Part shown: positions 1 through 6,513 of the stretch, piece by piece | How the letters are laid out: each line of letters begins with the position of its first letter | How positions within the stretch are numbered: position 1 is the first letter of the stretch | Notes under the pieces: generated by a model | Database searches by the model: none | What the model was told of the DNA's origin: nothing | What the model saw: the letters and a program-made list of their open reading frames with translations, nothing else | Assembly: GCA_947306285.1 (NCBI GenBank) | Contig: CAMZGB010000007.1 | Span: 1-22,996, forward strand | Source: an uncultured Lachnospira sp. | GTDB taxonomy: Bacteria; Bacillota; Clostridia; Lachnospirales; Lachnospiraceae | Direction: 5' to 3' | Length of the DNA: 22,996 bases | Made by a program: the position numbers and the translations under genes

Positions 1-350
1 TGTGGAGATAAAACTAGTTCGTCGAAATCATAACACTTTGCTCGATTCAATATGTCAACAATCAAGTCTCCACCCATGCCAGCAATTATCACGGAATCCG
101 CATTTCTATCGCCAAAGTTATCAAATCCATCCGATAACAATGTTTCTATTTTATCTTCAAGTCCTTCACTAACTATATTTGCTTTAGCAATCGCTAATGG
201 TCCCTCATTGACATCCATTGCATAAGCAAATTCGCAAATACCTTCTTTCACTAAATATATAGGCACATATCCATGATCTGTGCCTACATCTGCCACCTTC
301 TCACTAGGCGACACTAAATCCGCTACCGTTTTAAGTCTTTTTGATAACAT
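1..350 (-). CDS. trmK: tRNA (adenine(22)-N1)-methyltransferase, 5' part only
   Basis: The gene begins at 350 and runs off the window edge, leaving about 116 N-terminal residues. The start MLSKRLKTVADLV is typical of TrmK. The SAM-binding motif I is ADVGTDHGYVP (residues 20-30), followed by an acidic residue in AMDVNEGP, a GMGG motif near residue 93, and the LVLSP segment at the edge. The family methylates N1 of A22 in the D-loop of tRNA using S-adenosylmethionine, in the cytosol. It starts one nucleotide after the dnaG stop codon (TAG-T-ATG) with no good Shine-Dalgarno sequence, so it is probably translationally coupled to dnaG. In most Clostridia trmK follows rpoD, which is absent here. Identification is from motifs and position; the C-terminal half cannot be judged. 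Confidence 0.9.
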   Translation of the reverse strand, partial: MLSKRLKTVADLVSPSEKVADVGTDHGYVPIYLVKEGICEFAYAMDVNEGPLAIAKANIVSEGLEDKIETLLSDGFDNFGDRNADSVIIAGMGGDLIVDILNRAKCYDFDELVLSP

Positions 351-351
351 A

Positions 352-2109
352 CTATATTTTAATATGCACTTTCTCTAATTCTTTTTGTTGCTTCATTAAG
401 TCTTGAAGTTCATTTATATCTGTTGCATTTGCCGCCTTCTTCTCAAGACTCTCTTTCTTTATTTTCAACATTGAGTCGTTAATTGCACGTTCTAACTCAT
501 CGTGTTCCAATTCATGATTAATAGGTGACACAAATAATACCGCCACCTTCTTATGTTCCTCTTCATCAGTAAATTGATCCATTATAGATGCAGGATTTGG
601 TTTTCCGGCTTCCATTTGCTCCCAGAATTTAGTTGCCACATTTATATAGAATTCATCGCCGAAATCTTCAGGGCTAATGACTTCTTTTACTCTGCCAAAA
701 ATCTCTGGTCTATCTATCAAACAAGCAAGAAGAATTCTTTGCGCACCTACTGTTGCATTTTCCTTCTTTTGTTCTTTTGACTCAAAAGTTCTTTCTTCGT
801 ACTTTCTATCCTTTTCCACATATGTTAATGCTTTGCTCTTAACCAAGCTCTCAAGTCCATCCTTTGGAATATCAAATTCATTGCAAACCGCATCAATATA
901 ATTCTTTCTCTCCACATCATCTTTAAACTCTAACAACATTGCAGCCACTTCATTGTGGAACTGAGTTTTCTCCTGTGGATCATTTAGATTAAACTCTTTT
1001 TGTTTTGCACCCACTTCGAAAATGAAGAAGTTAATTGCTTCCTTAATTCTCTTCTCATACTCTTCAACCCCAAGTTCTTTGATAAACTCATCAGGATCTT
1101 TATATGGTTTCATGTTAAGGACTTTTATCTTTAGTCCAACATCTCTCAAGTATGGAATTGCACGAAGAGCAGCTTTTGTTCCTGCTTCGTCGCTGTCAAA
1201 TGATAAAATAACTTCATCCACATATCTCTTGATTAAAGATGCGTGTCCAGAAGTAAATGATGTACCAAGTGCGGCCACTGCATTAGTGAACCCAGCTTGA
1301 TGCAAACTAATAACATCCATATATCCTTCGCAGATGATAAAGTAGTTTTTTCTTGCACTTCTTGCTTTGTTTAATCCATAAACCGTGTGACTTTTGTTAA
1401 ACACTTTAGTCTCAGGAGAATTCAAATATTTAGGCATAGCATCTCCCATCACACGTCCGCCGAATGCAACCACTCTATTATTTGCATCCATAATAGGGAA
1501 CATTACTCTGTTCCAGAATTTATCGTTAACTCCACGCTTCTCATCGAATGTAAAAAGTCCCGTCTCTTTCAGAAGCGCATCATCATATCCTTTGTCCTTC
1601 AAATAGTTATAAAGGTTATTGCTATATTTATCAGAATAACCTAGGCCAAACCCTGTGATAGTCTCATCACCTAACTCACGGCCTCTCAAATAATGATAAG
1701 CTGTCTGTCCACGCTTAGACATAAGCAAATGATAATAATACTTGGCTGCCTCAGTATTCACTTCAATAATCTTTGTCTTCAAGTCTTGCTCTGCTTTCTT
1801 TGCCTTCGAATACTCCTGTTTAGGCAAAGTTATTCCAGCACGATTTGCAAGTACTTCCATAGCCTCAGTAAAACTATAGTTTTCATATTTCATCAAGAAC
1901 GAAATAACATTTCCACCCTCTCCACAACCAAAACAATAATACATTTGCTTATGTGGAGACACAGAAAATGAAGGCGTCTTCTCATTGTGGAACGGACAAA
2001 GCCCAAAATAAGAACTGCCTTTTTTGGTAAGCTTCACATAATCGCCTATAACATCAACGATGTTGTTTTCACTTCTAACCTGTTCAATTGTGTCCTCTGA
2101 ATAAAACAT
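352..2109 (-). CDS. dnaG: DNA primase DnaG
   Basis: Primase that makes RNA primers for lagging-strand synthesis with the DnaB helicase. The 585-residue length is normal for the family. The N-terminal CHC2 zinc finger is complete (C38, H41, C59, C62 in LCPFH and YYCFGC). The catalytic core follows, with a TOPRIM domain showing IICEGYMDV and the acidic ILSFDSDEAG motif. The C-terminal region (from about residue 440) matches the helicase-binding part in position. I chose the ATG at 2109 because MFYSEDTIEQVRSENNIVDVI is the canonical DnaG start; the frame stays open to 2172, but that would overlap the previous gene and its terminator. There is no Shine-Dalgarno sequence before this ATG and a TATAAT box lies only 9 nt upstream, so the mRNA may be leaderless. 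It is followed immediately by trmK. Confidence 0.97.
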   Translation of the reverse strand: MFYSEDTIEQVRSENNIVDVIGDYVKLTKKGSSYFGLCPFHNEKTPSFSVSPHKQMYYCFGCGEGGNVISFLMKYENYSFTEAMEVLANRAGITLPKQEYSKAKKAEQDLKTKIIEVNTEAAKYYYHLLMSKRGQTAYHYLRGRELGDETITGFGLGYSDKYSNNLYNYLKDKGYDDALLKETGLFTFDEKRGVNDKFWNRVMFPIMDANNRVVAFGGRVMGDAMPKYLNSPETKVFNKSHTVYGLNKARSARKNYFIICEGYMDVISLHQAGFTNAVAALGTSFTSGHASLIKRYVDEVILSFDSDEAGTKAALRAIPYLRDVGLKIKVLNMKPYKDPDEFIKELGVEEYEKRIKEAINFFIFEVGAKQKEFNLNDPQEKTQFHNEVAAMLLEFKDDVERKNYIDAVCNEFDIPKDGLESLVKSKALTYVEKDRKYEERTFESKEQKKENATVGAQRILLACLIDRPEIFGRVKEVISPEDFGDEFYINVATKFWEQMEAGKPNPASIMDQFTDEEEHKKVAVLFVSPINHELEHDELERAINDSMLKIKKESLEKKAANATDINELQDLMKQQKELEKVHIKI

Positions 2110-2118
2110 ACTAGTAAT

Positions 2119-2146
2119 ATTATACAATAAAAAATCGGTGGCGCAA
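2119..2146 (-). promoter_or_regulatory. putative dnaG promoter overlapping the upstream terminator
   Basis: On the minus strand a perfect -10 TATAAT occupies 2124-2119. A poor -35 candidate TTGCGC (3 of 6) lies at 2146-2141 with a 16-nt spacer, inside the loop and 3' arm of the preceding terminator hairpin. The expected transcription start (about 2112) is roughly 3 nt before the ATG at 2109. The -10 is directly visible; the -35 assignment is weak. Confidence 0.55.
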
Positions 2147-2157
2147 CACCACCGATT
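2127..2157 (-). terminator. intrinsic terminator after the lipoprotein gene
   Basis: The 9-bp arms AATCGGTGG and CCACCGATT (2157-2149 and 2141-2133) enclose a 7-nt loop and are followed on the minus strand by a T-rich run. It sits a few nucleotides past the stop codon of the 2162-2659 gene and separates that unit from dnaG. Confidence 0.85.
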
Positions 2158-2161
2158 TGTA

Positions 2162-2659
2162 TTAATCTGCATTAACGAATTTTAAAGTATAATAATATGA
2201 TCTTCCTCGGAATGTGACCATCTTCATTTTTAAAGTTTCACCTTTTATGTCAATATAACAAGTATTCACACCCATATTTGTTTGGAATGTAAACTCAACA
2301 TCAGGTGCTTTCGTCTTTTTATTAACTCCATTTACTGTTTTTTCTATAATAACATTATCGTTTATTTTAAATGTACTTGAACCAAACACCTTTTGATTAA
2401 GTTGGTTCGGATTGCTTGTAGTATTTAACATTTCATAGGCATCATCTGGGTCCATTTCAGGCTCTGTCATCTTATGAACACTTCCCTCTTCATAAAATCT
2501 TAAATAAGTTAATTCGCCGTCATCATCTTTTTCCGTGCTAACGTAAATGCCATCACATCTCAAATCATCAGTATTATTTACTACTTCTTTTCCACATCCA
2601 GAAAAAATAAGCATTGAAGCAACTACTAATGTTAATAATAAACTTATACTCTTCTTCAT
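2162..2659 (-). CDS. small secreted lipoprotein of unknown function
   Basis: A 165-residue protein with a Lys-Lys start, a hydrophobic stretch and a lipobox IFSGC, with C22 as the predicted lipidated cysteine. It is therefore expected to be anchored to the outer face of the cytoplasmic membrane. The mature part (CDGIYVS, TYLRFYEEGS, then alternating beta-like segments) suggests a small beta-rich fold, but I do not recognise a named family. The ribosome binding site is GAGGT, 6 nt before the ATG. It lies 18 nt after the stop of the GH105 fusion gene with no terminator between, and is followed by a terminator, so the two are probably one transcript. A partner or accessory role for the large extracellular enzyme is inference from position only. 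Confidence 0.8.
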   Translation of the reverse strand: MKKSISLLLTLVVASMLIFSGCGKEVVNNTDDLRCDGIYVSTEKDDDGELTYLRFYEEGSVHKMTEPEMDPDDAYEMLNTTSNPNQLNQKVFGSSTFKINDNVIIEKTVNGVNKKTKAPDVEFTFQTNMGVNTCYIDIKGETLKMKMVTFRGRSYYYTLKFVNAD

Positions 2660-2677
2660 TTTCTACCTCGCTTTTTA

Positions 2678-5600
2678 TTAATCTACATATATTGAAGTCA
2701 TTATAAGTGGGCCTATACCTTTCGCCTCGTTAATCACATAATCATTCACTTGATATCTATCGGGATTCGTTGTAACACTTGAACTCCTGTAAATATCTAA
2801 AAGACCTTCATCTGACATCTTTGTTTCAACTAATGAATTAAATGCTCTAAGTCCTGCTAATCTAAGTTCATTATCACTTAACAATCCATCTTTGTATCCT
2901 CTTAGCAAACAATATGCAAGCATTCCTGAACCACTACTTTCGGGGATGTTATATATTATTTTTTCACCTTCATCAGTTGTTTTAGTATATTTTACTTCTT
3001 CGCGTTTATTAGTAACATTATACCAAAGAAATGTCTCTTTATCTTGCCAGTTTGCCACCGCATGCATCAAATCATCGTAATAACCTCTTAATATATTTCT
3101 TTTTGCAACATTTGGCATTTTCTCTGCGGCCTCAACGAATGCCATGGCATACCAACCAATTCCTCTCGACCAAAATACTCCATTCGTTGTTTTATCTGCA
3201 ACAGAATATCCATGATAAATTAGTCCCGTCTTGCTATCCCTCATATTTTCCATAACAAATGTGAATCTAGAATAAATGTCATTCCATAAATCGGAACTCT
3301 TAACTACATCTCCATTTTTATTTATCACTTGGACTTTCCCAGTATCAATTGCCTCTGTTAGTCTAATTAAAAACAACTGCGACATATATATTCCGTCTAA
3401 ACATATATTCCATTTTTCCCACGCCTTCCTAGGAGATCCGTCTTCTTTTTGGCTATGTAACCAAAGGTTACCAGCTTCTGGATATATTGTTTGTTCTTCC
3501 AATCTTTGATATGTGTAGTTAATGGCTGCGTTATATTTCGCCAACTCTTCATCTGTCAAATTACCATTAGTGACTAGATCAACTATACCCACTGAAGGCA
3601 TTGCTCCATCCAACTCACCAATTGTATAGTTATTTATGGTCCCATCATCTTTGATATGTTGATCGTAAAACTTCTTAACTTCAGTTCTGTATGACTCATA
3701 ATTCTTCATTAAAAAAGATTCTAAAACCAATCCATTATAATACAACCAACCTATTATATTTGAGCGTACATCCCAAGTAAATTGACCTTTTGTGTAATCT
3801 TCCCTTTTATTGTCATTGTATAGTTTGTCAGCATATGCGCCCACTTTATCTATGTTTTCCTGCTTAACCTTAGACAGATTTATTCTATTTAGCATTTGTT
3901 TATAACCGTAGAAATTATCGCTCGGCAAAACTACATCGCCTTGCAAAAAGAATAATTTAGCCGACGTATCAAAATCTGTGTACTTATCAGGATTATAATA
4001 TCCATTGTGCCACAGAATTGCCTTTCCATTTACATCGGCTATAGGTCTAGCATTCCTTACACCATTAGTTGTCTTCTCCGAATAAACATCATTAGTTTTT
4101 TCAAATGAAGTACCATTATATTTATAGACTTCTATACAATCTTCGTTGCCATTATTTCTTCCAATGGTAATTGTATCGTTATCAATAAAACTTGCTCCTA
4201 ACTGGTACTTTGGATCCCATAACGGTTTTCCACCATCGCAGATTTTAATGGTATTCCCTTTGTCATACATGAAGTATTGGCAGTCATTAGTATTCTTTTT
4301 AGCTGTGAACTTAGTAAATAAGAATCTAGTCTCTTCTGGCTTTGTTTTGCAAACGTCAAATAACCTTTGTGTTTTTCCTTCATCCACATTCAACAAAACT
4401 TTTAGAGTGTCATATGAATTGTTCTTAGATTGTAGTCTTTCCTGTCTATCCGAATTGTACAAATAATTATCTTCGGTATTCAAAAAACCTTCTCTTATTT
4501 CTGGCGCTGTGGCTGTTGGGTTTGAGTACATTATCACTCTAATCCACTTATCATCTGTTGTTGGTACAAAACGACAATAATATTGCATCGATGCTTTCAC
4601 TAAAACAACTTCGTCTGTCCAATTAACACCATCTTTTGTTGTTCTATATGCCCAGCTATTATTATTTACTCTGTAGAATAAATAATATGTATCTTTATTC
4701 TTAACAAACTGACTATAGCATGTTTTTCCGACTGACTCTAAAACAACTTCTTTACTAAAATTCTTAACATCAAGTGGATTGTCAGATATTCGAATATGTA
4801 TTTCATTATCAGTATTATGACCTCCAGCATATGAACACATAATTCGCTTATCATCAAGCAAAGTCAACGCCAAACCATTGTGATCATCTACACTATTAGC
4901 TTTCTTTAATACTGTCTTATTTGCTTTGTTGGTTGAGTCATCAAAACAAGATACTCCACAGTATCCATCTTTTGTGGCATATCCCCAGAAAACTTTCATC
5001 CCTTGAGAATCATCAGATATTACTTGAGGGTGATACCACCAACTCCAAATCATATCATCAAAGCCTTCTTGGTTTATATTTAATGCTTTCAAGTGATACT
5101 TTGCGTACAAAGTAATTTCATCCTTGTCGAAGTCTGAATCTAAAGTTTCTATTTTCGTCTTAAAATTCTTGTCTAAAAACCAACCAACAAAACTATAGTT
5201 GTCTTTTGTTGGCTCTTCTAAAACAACCTTATCTCCACTGGTATATACACTCGGATTCTTTTCACTGTTTATACCACCATTTAATTCGTAAATGATTTTA
5301 AACTGTTTCTTTGGAACTGGTTTGGTAGTTACAGCTTGCTTTGTAGTCTCGAATGGTGCAGTAGGTGTAACATTCTTTTTTGTAGTTTTCTTTTTTACAA
5401 TGACTTTGCATTTAAGTTTTTTCTTTTTGACTTTTGCAATTATTGTTGTTTTGCCAGTCTTCTTCGCAATTACCTTACCTTTTTTTGTTACCTTGGCAAC
5501 CTTCTTATTCTTCGAAGACCATTTTACTTTAGCACCTTTCGGTTTATTCTTTACTTTCAGCTTCTTTGTTTGTCCTACTGTCAAAGTAACTTTTGTCTTA

Positions 5601-5698
5601 TTAAGTTTAACTTTTGTTTTCGCAAAAAGAGAAAGTTGTACCATTGATACAACTAATAATCCAATTAATGCTATAAATAAAACTCTTCTCTTTTTCAT
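2678..5698 (-). CDS. secreted multidomain polysaccharide enzyme: Big_2 + InlB-type repeat + BNR_4-like propeller + GH105
   Basis: A 1006-residue exported protein. Residues 1-26 form a signal peptide (KKRR, hydrophobic core, SLFA). Residues 27-104 are a Lys-rich Big_2 Ig-like domain (VKWSSKNKKVAKV). A Thr/Lys linker follows, and about 132-203 is an InlB/Flg_new-type repeat (YELNGG, FVGWF, LYAKY). Residues about 215-590 resemble BNR_4 propellers: DDHNG (H273) and GGHN (H294), then DGVNWTDEV. Residues about 640-1006 match GH88/GH105 unsaturated glycuronyl hydrolases: GELDGAMP (D697), LWLHS (H748), NICLDGIYMSQ (D768) and WSRGIGWYAMA. GH105 enzymes remove delta-4,5-unsaturated uronic acids made by lyases. 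A lyase activity in the propeller is inferred only from resemblance to PL24/25. The start is the ATG at 5698, 5 nt after GGAGG, in preference to an in-frame GTG at 5710. There is no sortase motif. Confidence 0.85.
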   Translation of the reverse strand: MKKRRVLFIALIGLLVVSMVQLSLFAKTKVKLNKTKVTLTVGQTKKLKVKNKPKGAKVKWSSKNKKVAKVTKKGKVIAKKTGKTTIIAKVKKKKLKCKVIVKKKTTKKNVTPTAPFETTKQAVTTKPVPKKQFKIIYELNGGINSEKNPSVYTSGDKVVLEEPTKDNYSFVGWFLDKNFKTKIETLDSDFDKDEITLYAKYHLKALNINQEGFDDMIWSWWYHPQVISDDSQGMKVFWGYATKDGYCGVSCFDDSTNKANKTVLKKANSVDDHNGLALTLLDDKRIMCSYAGGHNTDNEIHIRISDNPLDVKNFSKEVVLESVGKTCYSQFVKNKDTYYLFYRVNNNSWAYRTTKDGVNWTDEVVLVKASMQYYCRFVPTTDDKWIRVIMYSNPTATAPEIREGFLNTEDNYLYNSDRQERLQSKNNSYDTLKVLLNVDEGKTQRLFDVCKTKPEETRFLFTKFTAKKNTNDCQYFMYDKGNTIKICDGGKPLWDPKYQLGASFIDNDTITIGRNNGNEDCIEVYKYNGTSFEKTNDVYSEKTTNGVRNARPIADVNGKAILWHNGYYNPDKYTDFDTSAKLFFLQGDVVLPSDNFYGYKQMLNRINLSKVKQENIDKVGAYADKLYNDNKREDYTKGQFTWDVRSNIIGWLYYNGLVLESFLMKNYESYRTEVKKFYDQHIKDDGTINNYTIGELDGAMPSVGIVDLVTNGNLTDEELAKYNAAINYTYQRLEEQTIYPEAGNLWLHSQKEDGSPRKAWEKWNICLDGIYMSQLFLIRLTEAIDTGKVQVINKNGDVVKSSDLWNDIYSRFTFVMENMRDSKTGLIYHGYSVADKTTNGVFWSRGIGWYAMAFVEAAEKMPNVAKRNILRGYYDDLMHAVANWQDKETFLWYNVTNKREEVKYTKTTDEGEKIIYNIPESSGSGMLAYCLLRGYKDGLLSDNELRLAGLRAFNSLVETKMSDEGLLDIYRSSSVTTNPDRYQVNDYVINEAKGIGPLIMTSIYVD

Positions 5699-5715
5699 AA
5701 GTGCCTCCACAGATA

Positions 5716-5744
5716 ATTATACAGTATAATAAAAAAAGAACCAA
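5716..5744 (-). promoter_or_regulatory. putative promoter of the GH105 fusion gene
   Basis: A perfect -10 TATAAT lies at 5721-5716. At a 17-nt spacing the hexamer is TTGGTT (5744-5739; 3 of 6), and it falls in the 3' arm of the tRNA-Leu terminator. The predicted start near 5709 gives a leader of about 11 nt that is little more than the ribosome binding site. Confidence 0.55.
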
Positions 5745-5760
5745 GACAATGTCTTGGTTC
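5731..5760 (-). terminator. intrinsic terminator after tRNA-Leu
   Basis: A hairpin with 10-bp arms GAACCAAGAC and GTCTTGGTTC and a 3-nt loop (5760-5738) is followed on the minus strand by seven T residues (5737-5731). It begins 7 nt after the tRNA 3' end. Confidence 0.9.
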
Positions 5761-5767
5761 CCTATAA

Positions 5768-5851
5768 TGCGGAAGATGGGACTTGAACCCACACGGACCG
5801 AAGTCCACAAGATCCTTAGTCTTGCTCGTCTGCCAGTTCCGACACTTCCGC
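5768..5851 (-). tRNA. tRNA-Leu, anticodon AAG
   Basis: An 84-nt class II tRNA. The 7-bp acceptor stem is GCGGAAG/CTTCCGC with discriminator A at 5768. The D-arm is TCG/CGA with GG in the loop. The anticodon stem CAAGA/TCTTG closes the loop CTAAGGA, so positions 34-36 read AAG. The long variable arm is GGAC-TTCG-GTCC, and the T-arm is GTGGG/CCCAT around TTCAAGT. The 3' CCA is not encoded (TTA follows). A34 would normally be deaminated to inosine by TadA to read CUU and CUC. The gene stands alone between two terminators, with its own promoter. Confidence 0.96.
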
Positions 5852-5869
5852 TCGCTAAACGCAAAGAGA

Positions 5870-5898
5870 ATATTATCACAATAAAAAAGAAAAGTCAA
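5870..5898 (-). promoter_or_regulatory. tRNA-Leu promoter
   Basis: The -35 TTGACT (5898-5893) and -10 TAATAT (5875-5870) are separated by 17 nt. The -35 lies in the 3' arm of the upstream terminator. An alternative extended -10, TGTGATAAT, overlaps the same site with shorter spacing. Confidence 0.7.
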
Positions 5899-5920
5899 AG
5901 AATAGCACTTTGACTTTTCT
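5882..5920 (-). terminator. intrinsic terminator of the ABC/DUF4340 operon
   Basis: A 13-bp hairpin (5920-5908 with 5900-5888, core AAAAGTCAAAG/CTTTGACTTTT) with a 7-nt loop is followed on the minus strand by a T run. It lies just past the DUF4340 stop codon. Its 3' arm also contains the -35 of the tRNA-Leu promoter. Confidence 0.88.
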
Positions 5921-5928
5921 ATTATGTT

Positions 5929-6513
5929 TTATTTATTAGTATTCGCTTTTGTTGTCTCTTCTTCAAGCTCATTTAATGTTTTATTAAACTGACTTGTAAA
6001 ACCTTCATCTACTAAATAAACATTATTATCACCTTTAACCATCACATAGTATGATGACTGATTGTATGGATTTGAGGCACCTACATATATGTCATACTCT
6101 TTATTATCACTAGTCTTAACAAATATTTCTTGAGTTTTTGGCTTAATGCCTTTTTTTGTTTTTGTAAATCCATACTGGCTTAAATCTTCTGGATTTTTAA
6201 TAACTGCTGTTGCTTTTATATTCTTTAGTGATGAAATCATTGTTGCAATGTCACTCTGTTTAAGTTTCATATCTTTGTCATCACTGTTCTCCCAAATCAC
6301 ATTTACCTTATCAAGTGCATATGAATTGCCGTTATATGAGTAAGCAACACCAATCACTTTACTTGTATCTATTTTTAGTGCTGTGGTGGTCTTTGCTGCT
6401 TTTTCTTTCTTTTCTTTATCTGCAAAGTATTGTTTGCCGACAAAGTATCCAGCTATACAAAGACCAAGAACAACAACAAGAACTATTAAAGTTATAATCT
6501 GACTCTTTTTCAT
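5929..6513 (-). CDS. DUF4340-type membrane-anchored protein of the Gld-like ABC operon
   Basis: A 194-residue protein with one N-terminal membrane helix (about residues 6-28), a short charged Lys-rich segment, and an extracytoplasmic domain resembling DUF4340 (YSYNGNSYALDK, IATMISSLKNIKA, DLSQYGF, IYVGASNPYNQSSYYVM). I chose the ATG at 6513, which overlaps the previous gene's TAA by one base (TAATG) and has GGAG 9 nt upstream. An in-frame start at 6537 would lie inside that gene. DUF4340 genes commonly sit beside GldF/GldG-type permease genes, as here. The biochemical role is unknown; it may be an accessory subunit of the transporter. An intrinsic terminator follows. Confidence 0.8.
   Translation of the reverse strand: MKKSQIITLIVLVVVLGLCIAGYFVGKQYFADKEKKEKAAKTTTALKIDTSKVIGVAYSYNGNSYALDKVNVIWENSDDKDMKLKQSDIATMISSLKNIKATAVIKNPEDLSQYGFTKTKKGIKPKTQEIFVKTSDNKEYDIYVGASNPYNQSSYYVMVKGDNNVYLVDEGFTSQFNKTLNELEEETTKANTNK

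Noticed and set aside
2110..2172. Upstream extension of dnaG to 2172
   Set aside because: It would translate through the terminator hairpin and overlap the lipoprotein stop; the conserved DnaG N-terminus begins at 2109.
5292..5729. 145-codon plus-strand open frame rich in Phe, Val and Leu, looking like a membrane protein
   Set aside because: It is the antisense of the Lys-rich Big_2 region (AAA read as TTT), has no ribosome binding site and lies fully within the GH105 fusion gene.
2110..5767. Mobile island with attachment sites at tRNA-Leu
   Set aside because: No repeat of the tRNA 3' end was found near 2110-2160 and no integrase or transposase is present; only the position is suggestive.
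5607..5898. Minus-strand open frames of 90 and 67 codons over the tRNA-Leu region
   Set aside because: They run through the tRNA gene and its terminator; the tRNA fold is unambiguous.
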